From contig NC_064047.1 of assembly GCF_932526225.1 (NCBI RefSeq), positions 8,059,501-8,123,500 on the forward strand: DNA of 64,000 nucleotides. The letters run 5' to 3'. The notes beneath the pieces were generated by a model, which made no database searches, was not told the origin of the DNA, and saw only the letters and a list, made by a program, of their open reading frames with translations. The position numbers and the translations under genes were made by a program. This document shows, piece by piece, positions 23,936 through 33,142 of the stretch (position 1 is the stretch's first letter; each line of letters starts with the position of its first letter). Source of the DNA: Nematostella vectensis (taxonomy: Eukaryota > Cnidaria > Anthozoa > Actiniaria > Edwardsiidae).

Positions 23936-24217
23936 TTAGCTGTACCTGTTACGTATGTCTAGGAGTTGCTCTAATTCCTTTTCAAGAAGATCAAAATGAG
24001 TTAATAACTCTTTAGTTTTTCTCTCTGTGTTTCTGTAGCTTTCCAACAAACACCTGAATTCTGAAACGAAATCTCTGTCAAATTGTTGTTGTCCGTTTTC
24101 AATTTTAGATAAGATCGTCACCAAGTTATTTCGGAATTCTTTTAAATCTTCTAATGAATTAAGACGTTTGTCTCTGATGAAACCTAAGTATAAACTTAGT
24201 CGTTCCAAATGAGCCAT
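23936..24217 (-). CDS. Small coiled-coil exon-like frame inside the hAT element
   Basis: ATG at 24,217 opens 90 codons rich in Leu, Glu and Lys (MAHLERLSLYLGFIRDKR ... LLTHFDLLEKELEQLL) ending at a plausible donor AACAG/GTACAG. The heptad-like spacing suggests a coiled coil. It sits upstream of the transposase exons but its splice phase does not match the next exon, so the link is unproven. Confidence 0.3.
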   Translation of the reverse strand: MAHLERLSLYLGFIRDKRLNSLEDLKEFRNNLVTILSKIENGQQQFDRDFVSEFRCLLESYRNTERKTKELLTHFDLLEKELEQLLDIRNRYS

Positions 24218-25689
24218 TTTCCCTCGTGTTGAATTTGTGGATGAAAACGTAACAGAGTTTCCCCGCCAAGGGTTGGCAGATCACAGAAAACGCGTGGCAC
24301 AATATAAGCACATAACGAATAACGGTGTCTCGTTTATTTAATACTCGAACATAATTAATACTTGGACAACAATATCATGGAACCATTGATAAAGAACGGA
24401 GGCAGAAAATGTTTGTAGCGAGCGAATGCTAAGCTCACTTATTTTCCCGCTCAAAAACGAGAGGCGGCCTGCATTTTCCCGCCCAAACAACAGGGAGCCC
24501 ACACAAAGGACCTACGCCAGCTTCGCAAACTGGTGTTCACGCGAGTATTCAAGTTTTTAACAAATATTTTCTGACATAAATGAATTAAAGAACACATGCT
24601 TCTAAACTGACTTTATTTTTTTTAAACCCCTGAACAATTTTAAGGACTTCCAAAGAGTTTAAATAATTTTCCAGGATATTACAGACCTTGAATTTGACAT
24701 TTCAAAATTTAAGTACTTTCCAGGTTTTCAAGGACCCGTACGAACCCTGCTATCTCTTTTTCGATCCACTCTTTCCATGTACACGACGTATCACCCCTAT
24801 GGCGAAAACGGGATCTCGAGAGCGTGATCCATTGTCCAAGCCGAAATGAATGACGTAAGATTCCAGTCTTCAAACTTCCCAGCCTTTTGATTCCCCTCTT
24901 TATCATGTTTGCAATGGTGTCCCAGTCCTCAGTCGGCTCGATGTTTGTGATTGCTGCACTGTCTTGTTCGACCTGGGAAAAAACAGAAGGATACATGAGA
25001 AACCCGACTTGCTGTGTCGCTTAGTGTCACACAACAATTCAGCAAAGGCCCGACTTGCTATGTCGCTTTACACTTCACTATACATTAATACCGACTGTGT
25101 TGGACATTTGTAACAGAAAAGCTTCTTACCTCACTTAGTTGTGCTTTAAGGTGCTCCATTAGACCTTCATCCGTGAATATATCCGCTTTTTTCTTTCGCG
25201 TTGCGGTGGCTCGGGCTTTCTTTCGCCGCGGCTCATTACCATACTCATCTCCCCGTTCGAGTTGCCGTTCCGTCTCCTCCTTGATTTTGTCGGGTAAGGC
25301 GGTAAAGAACGATTCGCTCCGTTCCTGCAATTCCCGAAGAGCCTCCATCTGCCTTCAGCAGCGGTCTTTTAGTTCTGTGTAGGCCGTCTTTTTGTCCTCG
25401 TAAACGAACCAGGGCATTCGGCAATAATCAGCTTCGTCGTCAGAAATCGTATCGTCCACTACAAACGGGTCGTCCCATGGAAGAGAACCGGGGTAGTCGT
25501 CGTCAAATAAGAGTTTTTTCTCGAGCTCAGCAGGGAGAGAAAAGTCGCTGTCGGACGGGCTTAGCTCCATACTGTTTGATAATTTGGAAGAGAATGCAAA
25601 GCCAGTACGAAACTGCGTTGTGATTAGAATTCAAGCAGCCAATAGAGTCATTGTGTAAGTGCCGAAAATAGCACCGTCACGAAAAGAAA

Positions 25690-26240
25690 ACAAAGGGGAA
25701 TCCCCTTCACTCTCATGACGTTGAGCAAACATACCAAAGCAGAACTGGGGGGTTGAAGCACTGCACCTCCCGATATTTGCAAGCCAGTACAAATGCATGC
25801 CAGCATCCCAAATGCTCTGTTGGGAGAATGCCATCAAGTACAAACATAGAGTACACTAAAGTCCAATTTTTCCATTGGGATTCTGTGTAGTTAGCCGTAG
25901 TTTGATTATATTTGAGAGGGAAGTCTGCAAAGACCAGTTCCAACATCAAAGTGACTGATTCTTTGCTTGATCGCTTCTAAGTCTTCCTTACTCAAAATGC
26001 CATTTTTGACCCAAGTCTTGAACATTGTCTTTGCAGTGCCCAAGAACAAATTGTGCATGGGGTCTATAACAGTTAAAGGAATAACATCGAAATACTCAAG
26101 CTCTAAGAGTACAGAATAATACAAGCCATATTGATTATTAGATAGCTGTTGGTGATAGCTTTATGAACTAAAACAGCATGCCTCCTATGGGTCTCAATGT
26201 TTCTAGATGGCCATCTCCCTTGTCAAAGCTTTCAATTTAT
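25690..26240 (-). pseudogene. CACTA-like transposase fragment
   Basis: Reads RWPSRNIETHRRHAVLVHKA (26,210), YYSVLLELEYFDVIPLTVID, DPMHNLFLGTAKTMFKTWV (the aspartate of the DxMHxxxLG block is a hallmark of TNP2-type transposases), QWKNWTLVYSMFVLDGILP and CWHAFVLACKY, after which homology stops near 25,790. There is a frame change near 26,130. The 26,160-26,220 stretch is nearly identical to 4,340-4,415, so both fragments come from the same family. Confidence 0.65.
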
Positions 26241-26957
26241 TTATATAAAAACGTTTTAAAGCATAATTTTGATTTTCAAAACAACGTCGGCAAAAGATAC
26301 TTACAAGATAACGTCAGAGTGTTCTGTTTTCTAAGCGCTTCAGAGAACCTGCAAGAAGGGCAGTACAAAATTCATAAAATGGTTATAGAGATTGACTGAT
26401 ATAAAGGTAAGATACCAAAGCAGATACCAAAGCACATATTTAAGGTCATCGTCCTTCTCTACTTGGTCAATATGCAAATTGAATGTGTAAATTTATTTAT
26501 AAAAAAAACGTTTTGTTTCCCAAGGTCATAACACCTCTTAAAATTTACGAGAGATACTCATATTCTGTTGTTAAAAATTGAGTGCTGCATTTAACTAGTT
26601 TGGAGACTTCTTCAATAACGGCGTTTGATTTATTTTTACCTCGGATATTTTTTTTTTTTTGGGGGGGGGGGGGGGAATTCTAATATTTTTAATCCTCCCC
26701 CCTCAAAGTACCAAGTACCACTACCCCTTAAAACCACTAGCCACTCTCCCCACCTTATGGAACAACACCCACAACACTTTATCCGACCCTAAATCATTTC
26801 CTCAGCCACCTCTTTGTTAGTTTCCTCGTCATTATCGTCGAGATCGTCGTTATATCAAATAAGAATGAATATTAATTCAACACATCGAGGCAGACCAGAT
26901 GCATTTACATGACTCATAGATGTGCTTCACACTGTATTTTTGTATTCTATTTAACAG
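26241..26957. other. Gene-free stretch with a poly-T/poly-G tract
   Basis: AT-rich DNA with a T run followed by a G run at about 26,648-26,674. No coding signal is visible until the exon acceptor at 26,957. Confidence 0.45.
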
Positions 26958-28289
26958 AGCTAGAGTCAACTCTGGAAAAATGTTATACGCCAGCCCCCAA
27001 AGTCCACGAGATCAGCAAGATGTACGACATCCGGAAATGGGTGAAGACATTTTGCGAAGAGCTCCATGGCCTTACCACCCCGCATGTTTTTAAGATAGAA
27101 ATGGCACCATCTGGTAAGGTTATCCTTAGATACAAGCACTGGTCATCGGACAAGACAGAGAAGTGGAAACCAGAGGACGAAAATCCAGAAAACTGGATCA
27201 CCTTGATTAAGGTAAGTAAAATTGATTCAAATGACCAACAATGAACCCCAGAGGTAAACAGAGATGGACTGCGCGGCAAAAATAGAAGTAGAGTAACAAT
27301 GGTCTCAAAAAGACTCCCAAAATATTTCATATAATTAAATGTGCCACTAGACATAGTAAGCCCAGACCTGGAGAAGATGGAGTTCGAGAGGGTGAAGGGT
27401 GACCTCAAGAAGTTCTACAGCGGGTCCCGCCTCTTTGGAGAAGAGAAAAAAGAGTGGGAAGAGTTGATGTCCAGTGAGCACAACTTCTTCTCCCCGAAAG
27501 TGCGCAGCGAAGAGTTCGACGAATAAAGGCGCTGGTCACCAAAAAACAAGAGCAGACCAAGGAGCAATTGCCCTGCACCCGTGGAATAGCAGATGTGAGA
27601 CCTGCAGCTGTCCCGGATGAAGTAGAGCTTCAAATCCAGAAGCAATTTGACAGTATCAGACCGGTGAGTGTCTACTACAATACCTAACGCAATTTAAAGA
27701 AAATTAAGGAAACACCCAGCTAACCACCAGTTTCCATGAGTATTGTTTTTGCTTTATTTTTATTTATTTATTTATTTTTTTTTTTTTTTGGGGGGGGGGT
27801 GTAACATATATAAAATGGTCAAAATAAATTTGAGCGAATGTAATGGGAATGTAATGCTATTGACGTCTACTATTGCTATAGCTTATGAAGACACCCATTT
27901 TCAAATCTTTGCAGGTTTATAGTGGACCCTACAGGCCGCCTACAACAGTTTTCCAAGTAATGGGCTACGAGCAGTTGAAAGAGGGGGATCTTGTAGCGGT
28001 GAATGTTGCTAATTATGATGAGATCCCGTGCATTGGCAAGGTCGTCGAACTGAGGGTTCAAAAGTTCGTCATAGAGTGGTGGAAAGGGACGTGGCTCAAG
28101 TCATGGGAGGTTTGGCCGGGATGCGAGCAGGATGTGTTGCCAGTTAGGAGCATTCTCCTCTATGCGTTCGAGCTAGATGACAGGGGGAGGTTGTCGAAAG
28201 ACACACGAAAGAACTTAAAAAATGCTTATAGAGCTTTAAAGGGAAATTTTATTGCTATTTCCTGCGTACTTTTTAATTGCCAGTATTGA
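26958..28289 (+). pseudogene. Unrecognised spliced gene with a chromatin-reader-like beta-barrel end, decayed
   Basis: Three exon-like blocks: 26,958-27,211 (KVHEISKMYDIRKWVKTF, donor AAG/GTAAGT), about 27,357-27,663 (SPDLEKMEFERVKGDLKK, donor CCG/GTGAGT) and 27,915-28,289 (acceptor TTTGCAG). The last block reads GYEQLKEGDLVAVNVANYDE then IPCIGKVVELRVQKFVIEWW, a spacing reminiscent of BAH or Tudor-like barrels. A frame change near 27,508 (into RRIKALVTKKQEQTKEQL) and a phase mismatch between the first two blocks argue for a pseudogene or an extra exon I missed. The final codons run into the first degenerate unit of the adjoining satellite. Function unknown. Confidence 0.45.
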
Positions 28290-29697
28290 ACTCACAATTT
28301 ATTGCCAGAAACTGTCGAGGCTGTACACGGAAATTTCCTGCGCACTTTTCAAGGGCCAGTAATGAATTCACATTTTATTACCAGAAACTGCCGAGCCAGT
28401 ACGCGGGAAATTGCTGCGTACTTTTTTAGGGGCCAGTATTGAACCCACAATTTATTACCAGAAACTGCCGAGCCAGTACGCGGGAAATTCCTGCGTACTT
28501 TTTAGGGGCCAGTATTGCCAATATCGAAGTCATAATTTATTGCCAGAAACTGTCGAACAAGTACACGGGAATTTCCTGCGTACTTTTTAGGGGCCGGTAT
28601 TGCCAATATCGAAGTCATAATTTATTGCCAGAAACTGTCGAACAAATACACGGGAATTTCCTGCGTACTTTTTTAGGGGCCAGTATTGAACTCACAATTT
28701 ATAACCAGAAACTGCCGAGCCAGTACGCGGGAAATTCCTGCGTACTTTTTAGGGGCCAGTATTGCCAATATCGAAGTCATAATTTATTGCCAGAAACTGT
28801 CGAACAAGTACACGGGAATTTCCTGCGTACTTTTTAGGGGCCGGTATTGCCAATATCGAAGTCATAATTTATTGCCAGAAACTGTCGAACAAATACACGG
28901 GAATTTCCTGCGTACTTTTTTAGGGGCCAGTATTGAACTCACAATTTATTACCAGAAACTGCCGAGCCAGTACGCGGGAAATTCCTGCGTACTTTTTATG
29001 GGCCAGTATTGCCAATATTGAAGTCATAATTTATTGCCAGAAACTGTCGAACAAGTACACGGGAATTTCCTGCGTACTTTTTAGGGGCCGGTATTGCCAA
29101 TATCGGAGTCATAATTTATTGCCAGAAACTGCCGAACAAATACACGGGCATTTCCTGCGTACTTTTTTAGGGGCCAGTATTGAACTCACAATTTATTACC
29201 AGAAACTGCCGAGCCAGTACGCGGGAAATTCCTGCGTACTTTTTAGGGGCCAGTATTGAACTCACAATTTATTGCCAGAAACTGCCGAACAAGTACACGG
29301 GAATTTCCTGCGTACTTTTTAGAGGCCGGTATTGAAGTCGATTTTTATTGCCAGAAACTGCCGAGCCAGTACGCGGGAATTTCCTGCGTACTTTTTAGGG
29401 GCCAGTATTGCCAATATCGAAGTCATAATTTATTGCCAGAAACTGTCGAACAAGTACACGGGAATTTCCTGCGTACTTTTTAGGGGCCAGTATTGAACTC
29501 ACAATTCATTGCCAGAAACTGTCGAACAAGTACACGGGAATTTCCTGCGTACTTTTTAGGGGCCAGTATTGAAGTCGATTTTTATTGCAAGAAACTATTG
29601 AGCCAGTACACGGGAATTTCCTGCGTGCTTTTTAGGGGCTAGTATTGCCAATATCGAAGTCATAGAGCCAGTACACGGGAATTTCCTGCGTACTTTT
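28213..29697. repeat. Satellite array with 247-bp higher-order repeat
   Basis: About 19 units of 76, 85 or 86 bp share CCTGCGTACTTTTTAGGGGC and GCCAGAAACTG. Two unit types alternate: one with GTATTGAACTCACAATTTAT, another with GTATTGCCAATATCGAAGTC. In the centre they are arranged 76+86+85, so identical open frames recur exactly every 247 bp (28,439, 28,686, 28,933). Each unit holds a near-perfect palindrome GTACGCGGGAAATTCCTGCG(TAC). It is non-coding. Confidence 0.95.
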
Positions 29698-29979
29698 AAA
29701 GTAAGAATAAGTAGCACGAACGGGGACTAGGGATAAATTTCCCGGCTGGTTTGACGGAGTGTTTTATGTAGCTTACACTTGCCATTTTGCTGAATATTCT
29801 AGGGTCAAGTTGAAAATATACATTTTTATAGAATTAATTTCAAATTTTTGTATAATATTTCAAGGTCGGCACCAACAAGGGATTTAAAACGTTATCCTTC
29901 TATCGGTTCTTGTAAACGAAGGACTTGTGTATTTCTTTATTAAACCTTAAAAAATTCCGGTAACAAACGTTTAGAAGAT
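29698..29979. other. Gene-free spacer after the satellite
   Basis: No coding signal; AT-rich DNA between the last satellite unit and the endonuclease-like frame of the Helentron-like fragment. Confidence 0.4.
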
Positions 29980-31042
29980 CTGTTATTGATACCAAAATGT
30001 GGAAAGAAATGACGTATATTTGGTAAATTTAACCAAAAAGGGAACTTCTGAAAATCGCGATTTTGAAATGAGTGTTCCACAAGGCATTCTCTGATCACCT
30101 GTATCGTTCCTATAAATTGTAAAGCCATGTAATTCATAATCTGTGTCAATATCCCTAGAGCACAACTGTGATTCAACAAATGCATTCAGATCTGCTGCCT
30201 GGATATTGTAATCACATTGGACATCCTAAAAAAGGAAGGTGAAGAGATCTAACATTCTGGAACAGAATCTTTATTGTATTCTCTTTGATTTCATACAAAG
30301 ATGACACAGAGGGAGCTAATAAGTTTTCTCTGAGTCTAGTCAATTCCTCTTTGTCCTTCTTGCTGACACACTTTATTTTCATTGAGGTTTAATATATGCA
30401 AATGCGAGCTGTTTCTAAGCCTGCTCAATCCAACATAGTGCATATGCTCCCTACTGCAAGATGGTAAGTCAACTACAGCTTCACTAAGGGTATCACCTTG
30501 ACAACGGTGAATAGTCTTTGCAGCAGCTGCTCTTAAAGGAAATTGTCTACGAAGAACTTTGGCTTGGTGTCTTTTGGATATTTTGGTGTCCAGGTCTTGC
30601 TGGTGTTACTACCGAATAAGTGCCCATACTCCCTGCGTTGGTTTGCTCCAATGAATTTGTCAGGAAAGGAAACCCAGATTATACTTGGTCTTGAAGAATT
30701 GTGAACTCTGTAGTCTATATCTTCAATTACACACTCAGTGCCATTAGCCATTCCATCACAAACATTAATATTTGTTGTGAAATCATACTTAGCACCCACT
30801 GCTATGGAAACTAAGTTGCTTAATCCCATAGTTTTTGATGGATCATTAGGAATCTTTTCTTTTATTTGCTTTTTAAGCTCATCGGTAATGTCACCAACAA
30901 CAACATCAATGCACCTTATTTGGGCCTTTTTCGTTTGAGCACATTGAAATACAGTGTTATTATGCATATTGACCAGTTGGTTGGTTGTAAATAGATACGT
31001 AATGTGCATTGGGTAATTTGGTTCACCAGGATTGAAAATGGA
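29980..31042 (-). pseudogene. PIF1-type helicase with downstream endonuclease-like exon (Helentron-like), fragment
   Basis: From 31,042 leftward: NPGEPNYPMHITYLFTTNQL, KTMGLSNLVSIAVGAKYDF, NVCDGMANGTECVIEDIDYR, then after a frame change near 30,560 RQFPLRAAAAKTIHRCQGDT and HMHYVGLSRLRN, the last helicase motifs of the PIF1 family. A further exon (acceptor CTTTTTTAG, 30,229 down) reads DVQCDYNIQAADLNAFVESQ and DYELHGFTIYRNDTG, which resembles the AP-endonuclease-like domain found at the end of Helentron (Helitron2) Rep-helicases. The N-terminal Rep and helicase motifs I-III are absent. Helentron assignment is an inference from the helicase plus endonuclease order. Confidence 0.65.
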
Positions 31043-31243
31043 TCTGAGACTTATGGTTCACTTGCAGCCAATATCTGGCAACAGCATTTCACAATGCTTG
31101 AACTCTCAAAAATCATGCGACAAAAAGATGTAGGCTTTGAGACATTAAAAAGACGAGTTCTTTCAATCAATCCTGGTGAACCAAATTACCCAATGCACAT
31201 TACGCATCCATTTACAACCAACCAACTGGTCAATATGCATAAT
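30961..31243. repeat. Inverted repeat (about 80-bp arms) at the helicase inversion
   Basis: 30,961-31,040 and 31,164-31,243 are near-exact reverse complements (ATATTGACCAGTTGGTTGGT and its complement), separated by about 123 bp. Both arms encode the same helicase peptide (MHIT..FTTNQLVNMHN), one on each strand, so the structure is a head-to-head duplication of one gene segment. Confidence 0.93.
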
Positions 31244-31320
31244 AAGGAAGGAATAAAAGCCAATCCATTAGAGACTTATTTATCTGATCATAAAGCAGTT
31301 TATGCATTGCTTACAATTTA
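31022..31320 (+). pseudogene. Inverted piece of the PIF1-type helicase
   Basis: On the plus strand this reads SETYGSLAANIWQQHFTMLE, LSKIMRQKDVGFETLKRR and NPGEPNYPMHITHPFTTNQL. It is the helicase segment just upstream of the part kept on the minus strand, and overlaps it through the inverted repeat. After the overlap it degenerates to a stop at 31,319. Confidence 0.65.
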
Positions 31321-31501
31321 GTATATAGATGATGCATAGTATCCCGGATTCTGACATAACAGAACTTGTTTTACACAATCTTTATACAGCAATTATCCGT
31401 TTCCAACAGTACTCAGTAACACTAAATGTCATGAATGCACAGCTGTGACGTTTTTATTTATTGTTTTTTTTACTTTATTCCAATTTATAGTTGGAACCAA
31501 C

Positions 31502-32341
31502 ATGGAATCACCAACTACATCAAGGTAAGATGAACTGGAATATTACTAACTGCAATTTAGGAATATCAGGCATTTTCTCTTAAATAACATTTTTTTGTCT
31601 TGTCAACAGAAAAAACGAGGACACGTCTACAAGTAAGTAACCAACAATACATATTACCAACATAATGTTAACATATGATTTAGAGTGGACGAGTGTCGAA
31701 AACTAGTTACACTTGGTTTAGTCAGCATTTCTATTGGTCGAGAGCACACTTGGTTTAGTCAGCATTTCTATTGGTCGAGAGCAAAGTCTTTTGTATTTCA
31801 CTAAAATAAAATTGCAAACTAAATCAAAACACAATCTCTCCGTGCACCCCTAACTTATTCTCTTTATATATTCCAAAATAACTCTTAGTGATTATCGCCG
31901 TAAACAGTCAGTCAAATATAGATAAAATAGGAGGTCCAATTATTGAGTTCAATAATTCAATCGATGGTCACTTTCTTACAATAGAACAGGCGCTTGGTAG
32001 CAACGAGTACACCAAGGTCGATCTCAAAGGCAAAATCACGAAGAAAGACGAAACCAAGCAAAAGATAATAAAGGACAACAATGAAACTTACAAAATCGAC
32101 AGTATCTTAGCAGATCAGAGTGACTCCATAAAATTAGTTTTATGGGAAGATCGAGGAGGTAGTTGCTGGTAAATCATACCATTTCCAAAACCTCACCGTT
32201 AGAGTTTATCAAGATGAGAAATATTTGAACACAAACCCGAACACGTCAATCAAGGAAATAGACGAAAATATCAACGTGAACTTGGATACACCGGATATCC
32301 AAAGTAACCTCTTAAAGGGACAAGTTATCGGCGCTGGACAG
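31502..32341 (+). pseudogene. RPA-like OB-fold single-strand-binding protein, one frameshift
   Basis: Three exons with consistent phases: 31,502-31,524 (starting MESPTTSR, donor AAG/GTAAGA), 31,610-31,632, and 31,889-32,341. The third exon encodes YTKVDLKGKITKKDETKQKI, SILADQSDSIKLVLWED, then in a shifted frame IEEVVAGKSYHFQNLTVRVY. The pattern (acidic residue, IKLVLW, then a Y-F-NL-VR-Y strand) is the OB fold of replication protein A-like proteins that travel with Helitrons/Helentrons in animals. The frame change is near 32,150. A donor AG/GTAAAG at 32,342 suggests further exons that I did not find. Its position beside the helicase fragments supports a common origin. Confidence 0.55.
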
Positions 32342-32941
32342 GTAAAGCGAAAGCAGGAAAACAAGTAATGATAGCTGATAAAGCCTCGAAAGTAATTTCA
32401 CAGTTTATTACATTGTAACACGATTCTGAGAACATTATGTCAAAACCCTTACGTTTTGACTGAAGATCTATTTTGACTTTGATATGTACTCTTCACGTTT
32501 TATTCACATTCGTTTAGATTTAAGTGAATGCCCAACATAGTTTTCTACAAGTTTTTGGGCCTCCACCGTTGCGCAACAATATCAACTTCCATTGTTCAAA
32601 ATTAAAAATAACTTTTAGCCAAATATGTTTATAAACGTATTTTTATGGCTCATTGATATTTGCTGTAAACGTTCCAGTTGATATAAGTTATATAATAAAA
32701 GTTTTCAAGTGTCAAATGATTAAATCACTAAGCACTGGACAATGGCATTACAACCCCCCTCCCCCCATCACACACACACAAAAATATCCAAACAATTTTA
32801 GACTGAGTAAAAGTTTAATGAGAAAACAATCGCCATTCAATAAAGCTCATCTACATCATCAAGTGTGTCTAGTTTAGCAACATCGCAGTAGCAACATGAA
32901 CGTTTGCGAGCCTATTTTTTGCAAATGAGACTATTATACAG
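32342..32941. other. Gene-free flank of the Harbinger element
   Basis: AT-rich DNA with a C run and a CA dinucleotide stretch near 32,754-32,781. No supported coding sequence. Confidence 0.45.
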
Positions 32942-33142
32942 GGGCCGGTTCCTGAAAAGCCGATTAGCGCTTACCCAGGGTTAAATTAACCCTAACCCAC
33001 GATTTTTACCCCCGGATTAGTTCTGTTCCCGAAACGCCGGTTAGCGCTAACCCAGGGTTAGTTTGGGGAATAAATCTAACCCTGCTCGCGAGGTGGGTTA
33101 ACTCGCTAATCCATCGATTAGCGCAAGCTGGCAAAAAACAAA

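Larger units (their letters stand above)
20651..24749. mobile_element. hAT transposon (4.1 kb) with 5-bp target duplication
   Basis: Ends CAGGGTTCGTACG (20,651) and its reverse complement (to 24,749) give a 13-bp perfect inverted repeat, continuing imperfectly as runs of TCAAGGACTTT-type sequence. CTATC flanks both sides (20,646-20,650 and 24,750-24,754). The empty site restores the coding frame of the interrupted exon. The 5-bp duplication suggests the hAT5-type subgroup. It carries a decayed transposase on the minus strand. About 1.4 kb at 23,363-24,749 holds mostly non-coding element DNA. Confidence 0.9.
20479..25570 (-). pseudogene. Unrecognised two-exon gene, exon 2 disrupted by a hAT insertion
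   Basis: Exon 1 (25,130-25,570) starts MELSPSDSDF, is acidic, then basic and coiled-coil-like (RELQERSESFF, EPRRKKARATATRKKK), and has one in-frame TGA at 25,355-25,357; donor GAG/GTAAGA. Exon 2 starts at 24,972 after TTTTTTCCCAG in phase 0, and reads EPTEDWDTIANMIKRGIKRL and TCTWKEWIEKEI to 24,750, where the hAT element begins. On the far side it resumes at 20,650 with GCSERHAQRLKAFATDLFPY and ends at a TAA (20,479-20,481). Removing the element and one CTATC restores the frame without a break. The WxxWI...YQKLL layout resembles a repeated cnidarian gene family, but I cannot name it; it may itself be transposon-derived. Confidence 0.7.

Noticed and set aside
28439-29483. Repeated plus-strand frames (ANIEVIIYCQKLSN...)
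   Set aside because: They recur exactly every 247 bp because the DNA is satellite; no splice or start logic supports a protein.
28213-29697. CRISPR-like array
   Set aside because: Units are contiguous with no unique spacers and the DNA is animal.
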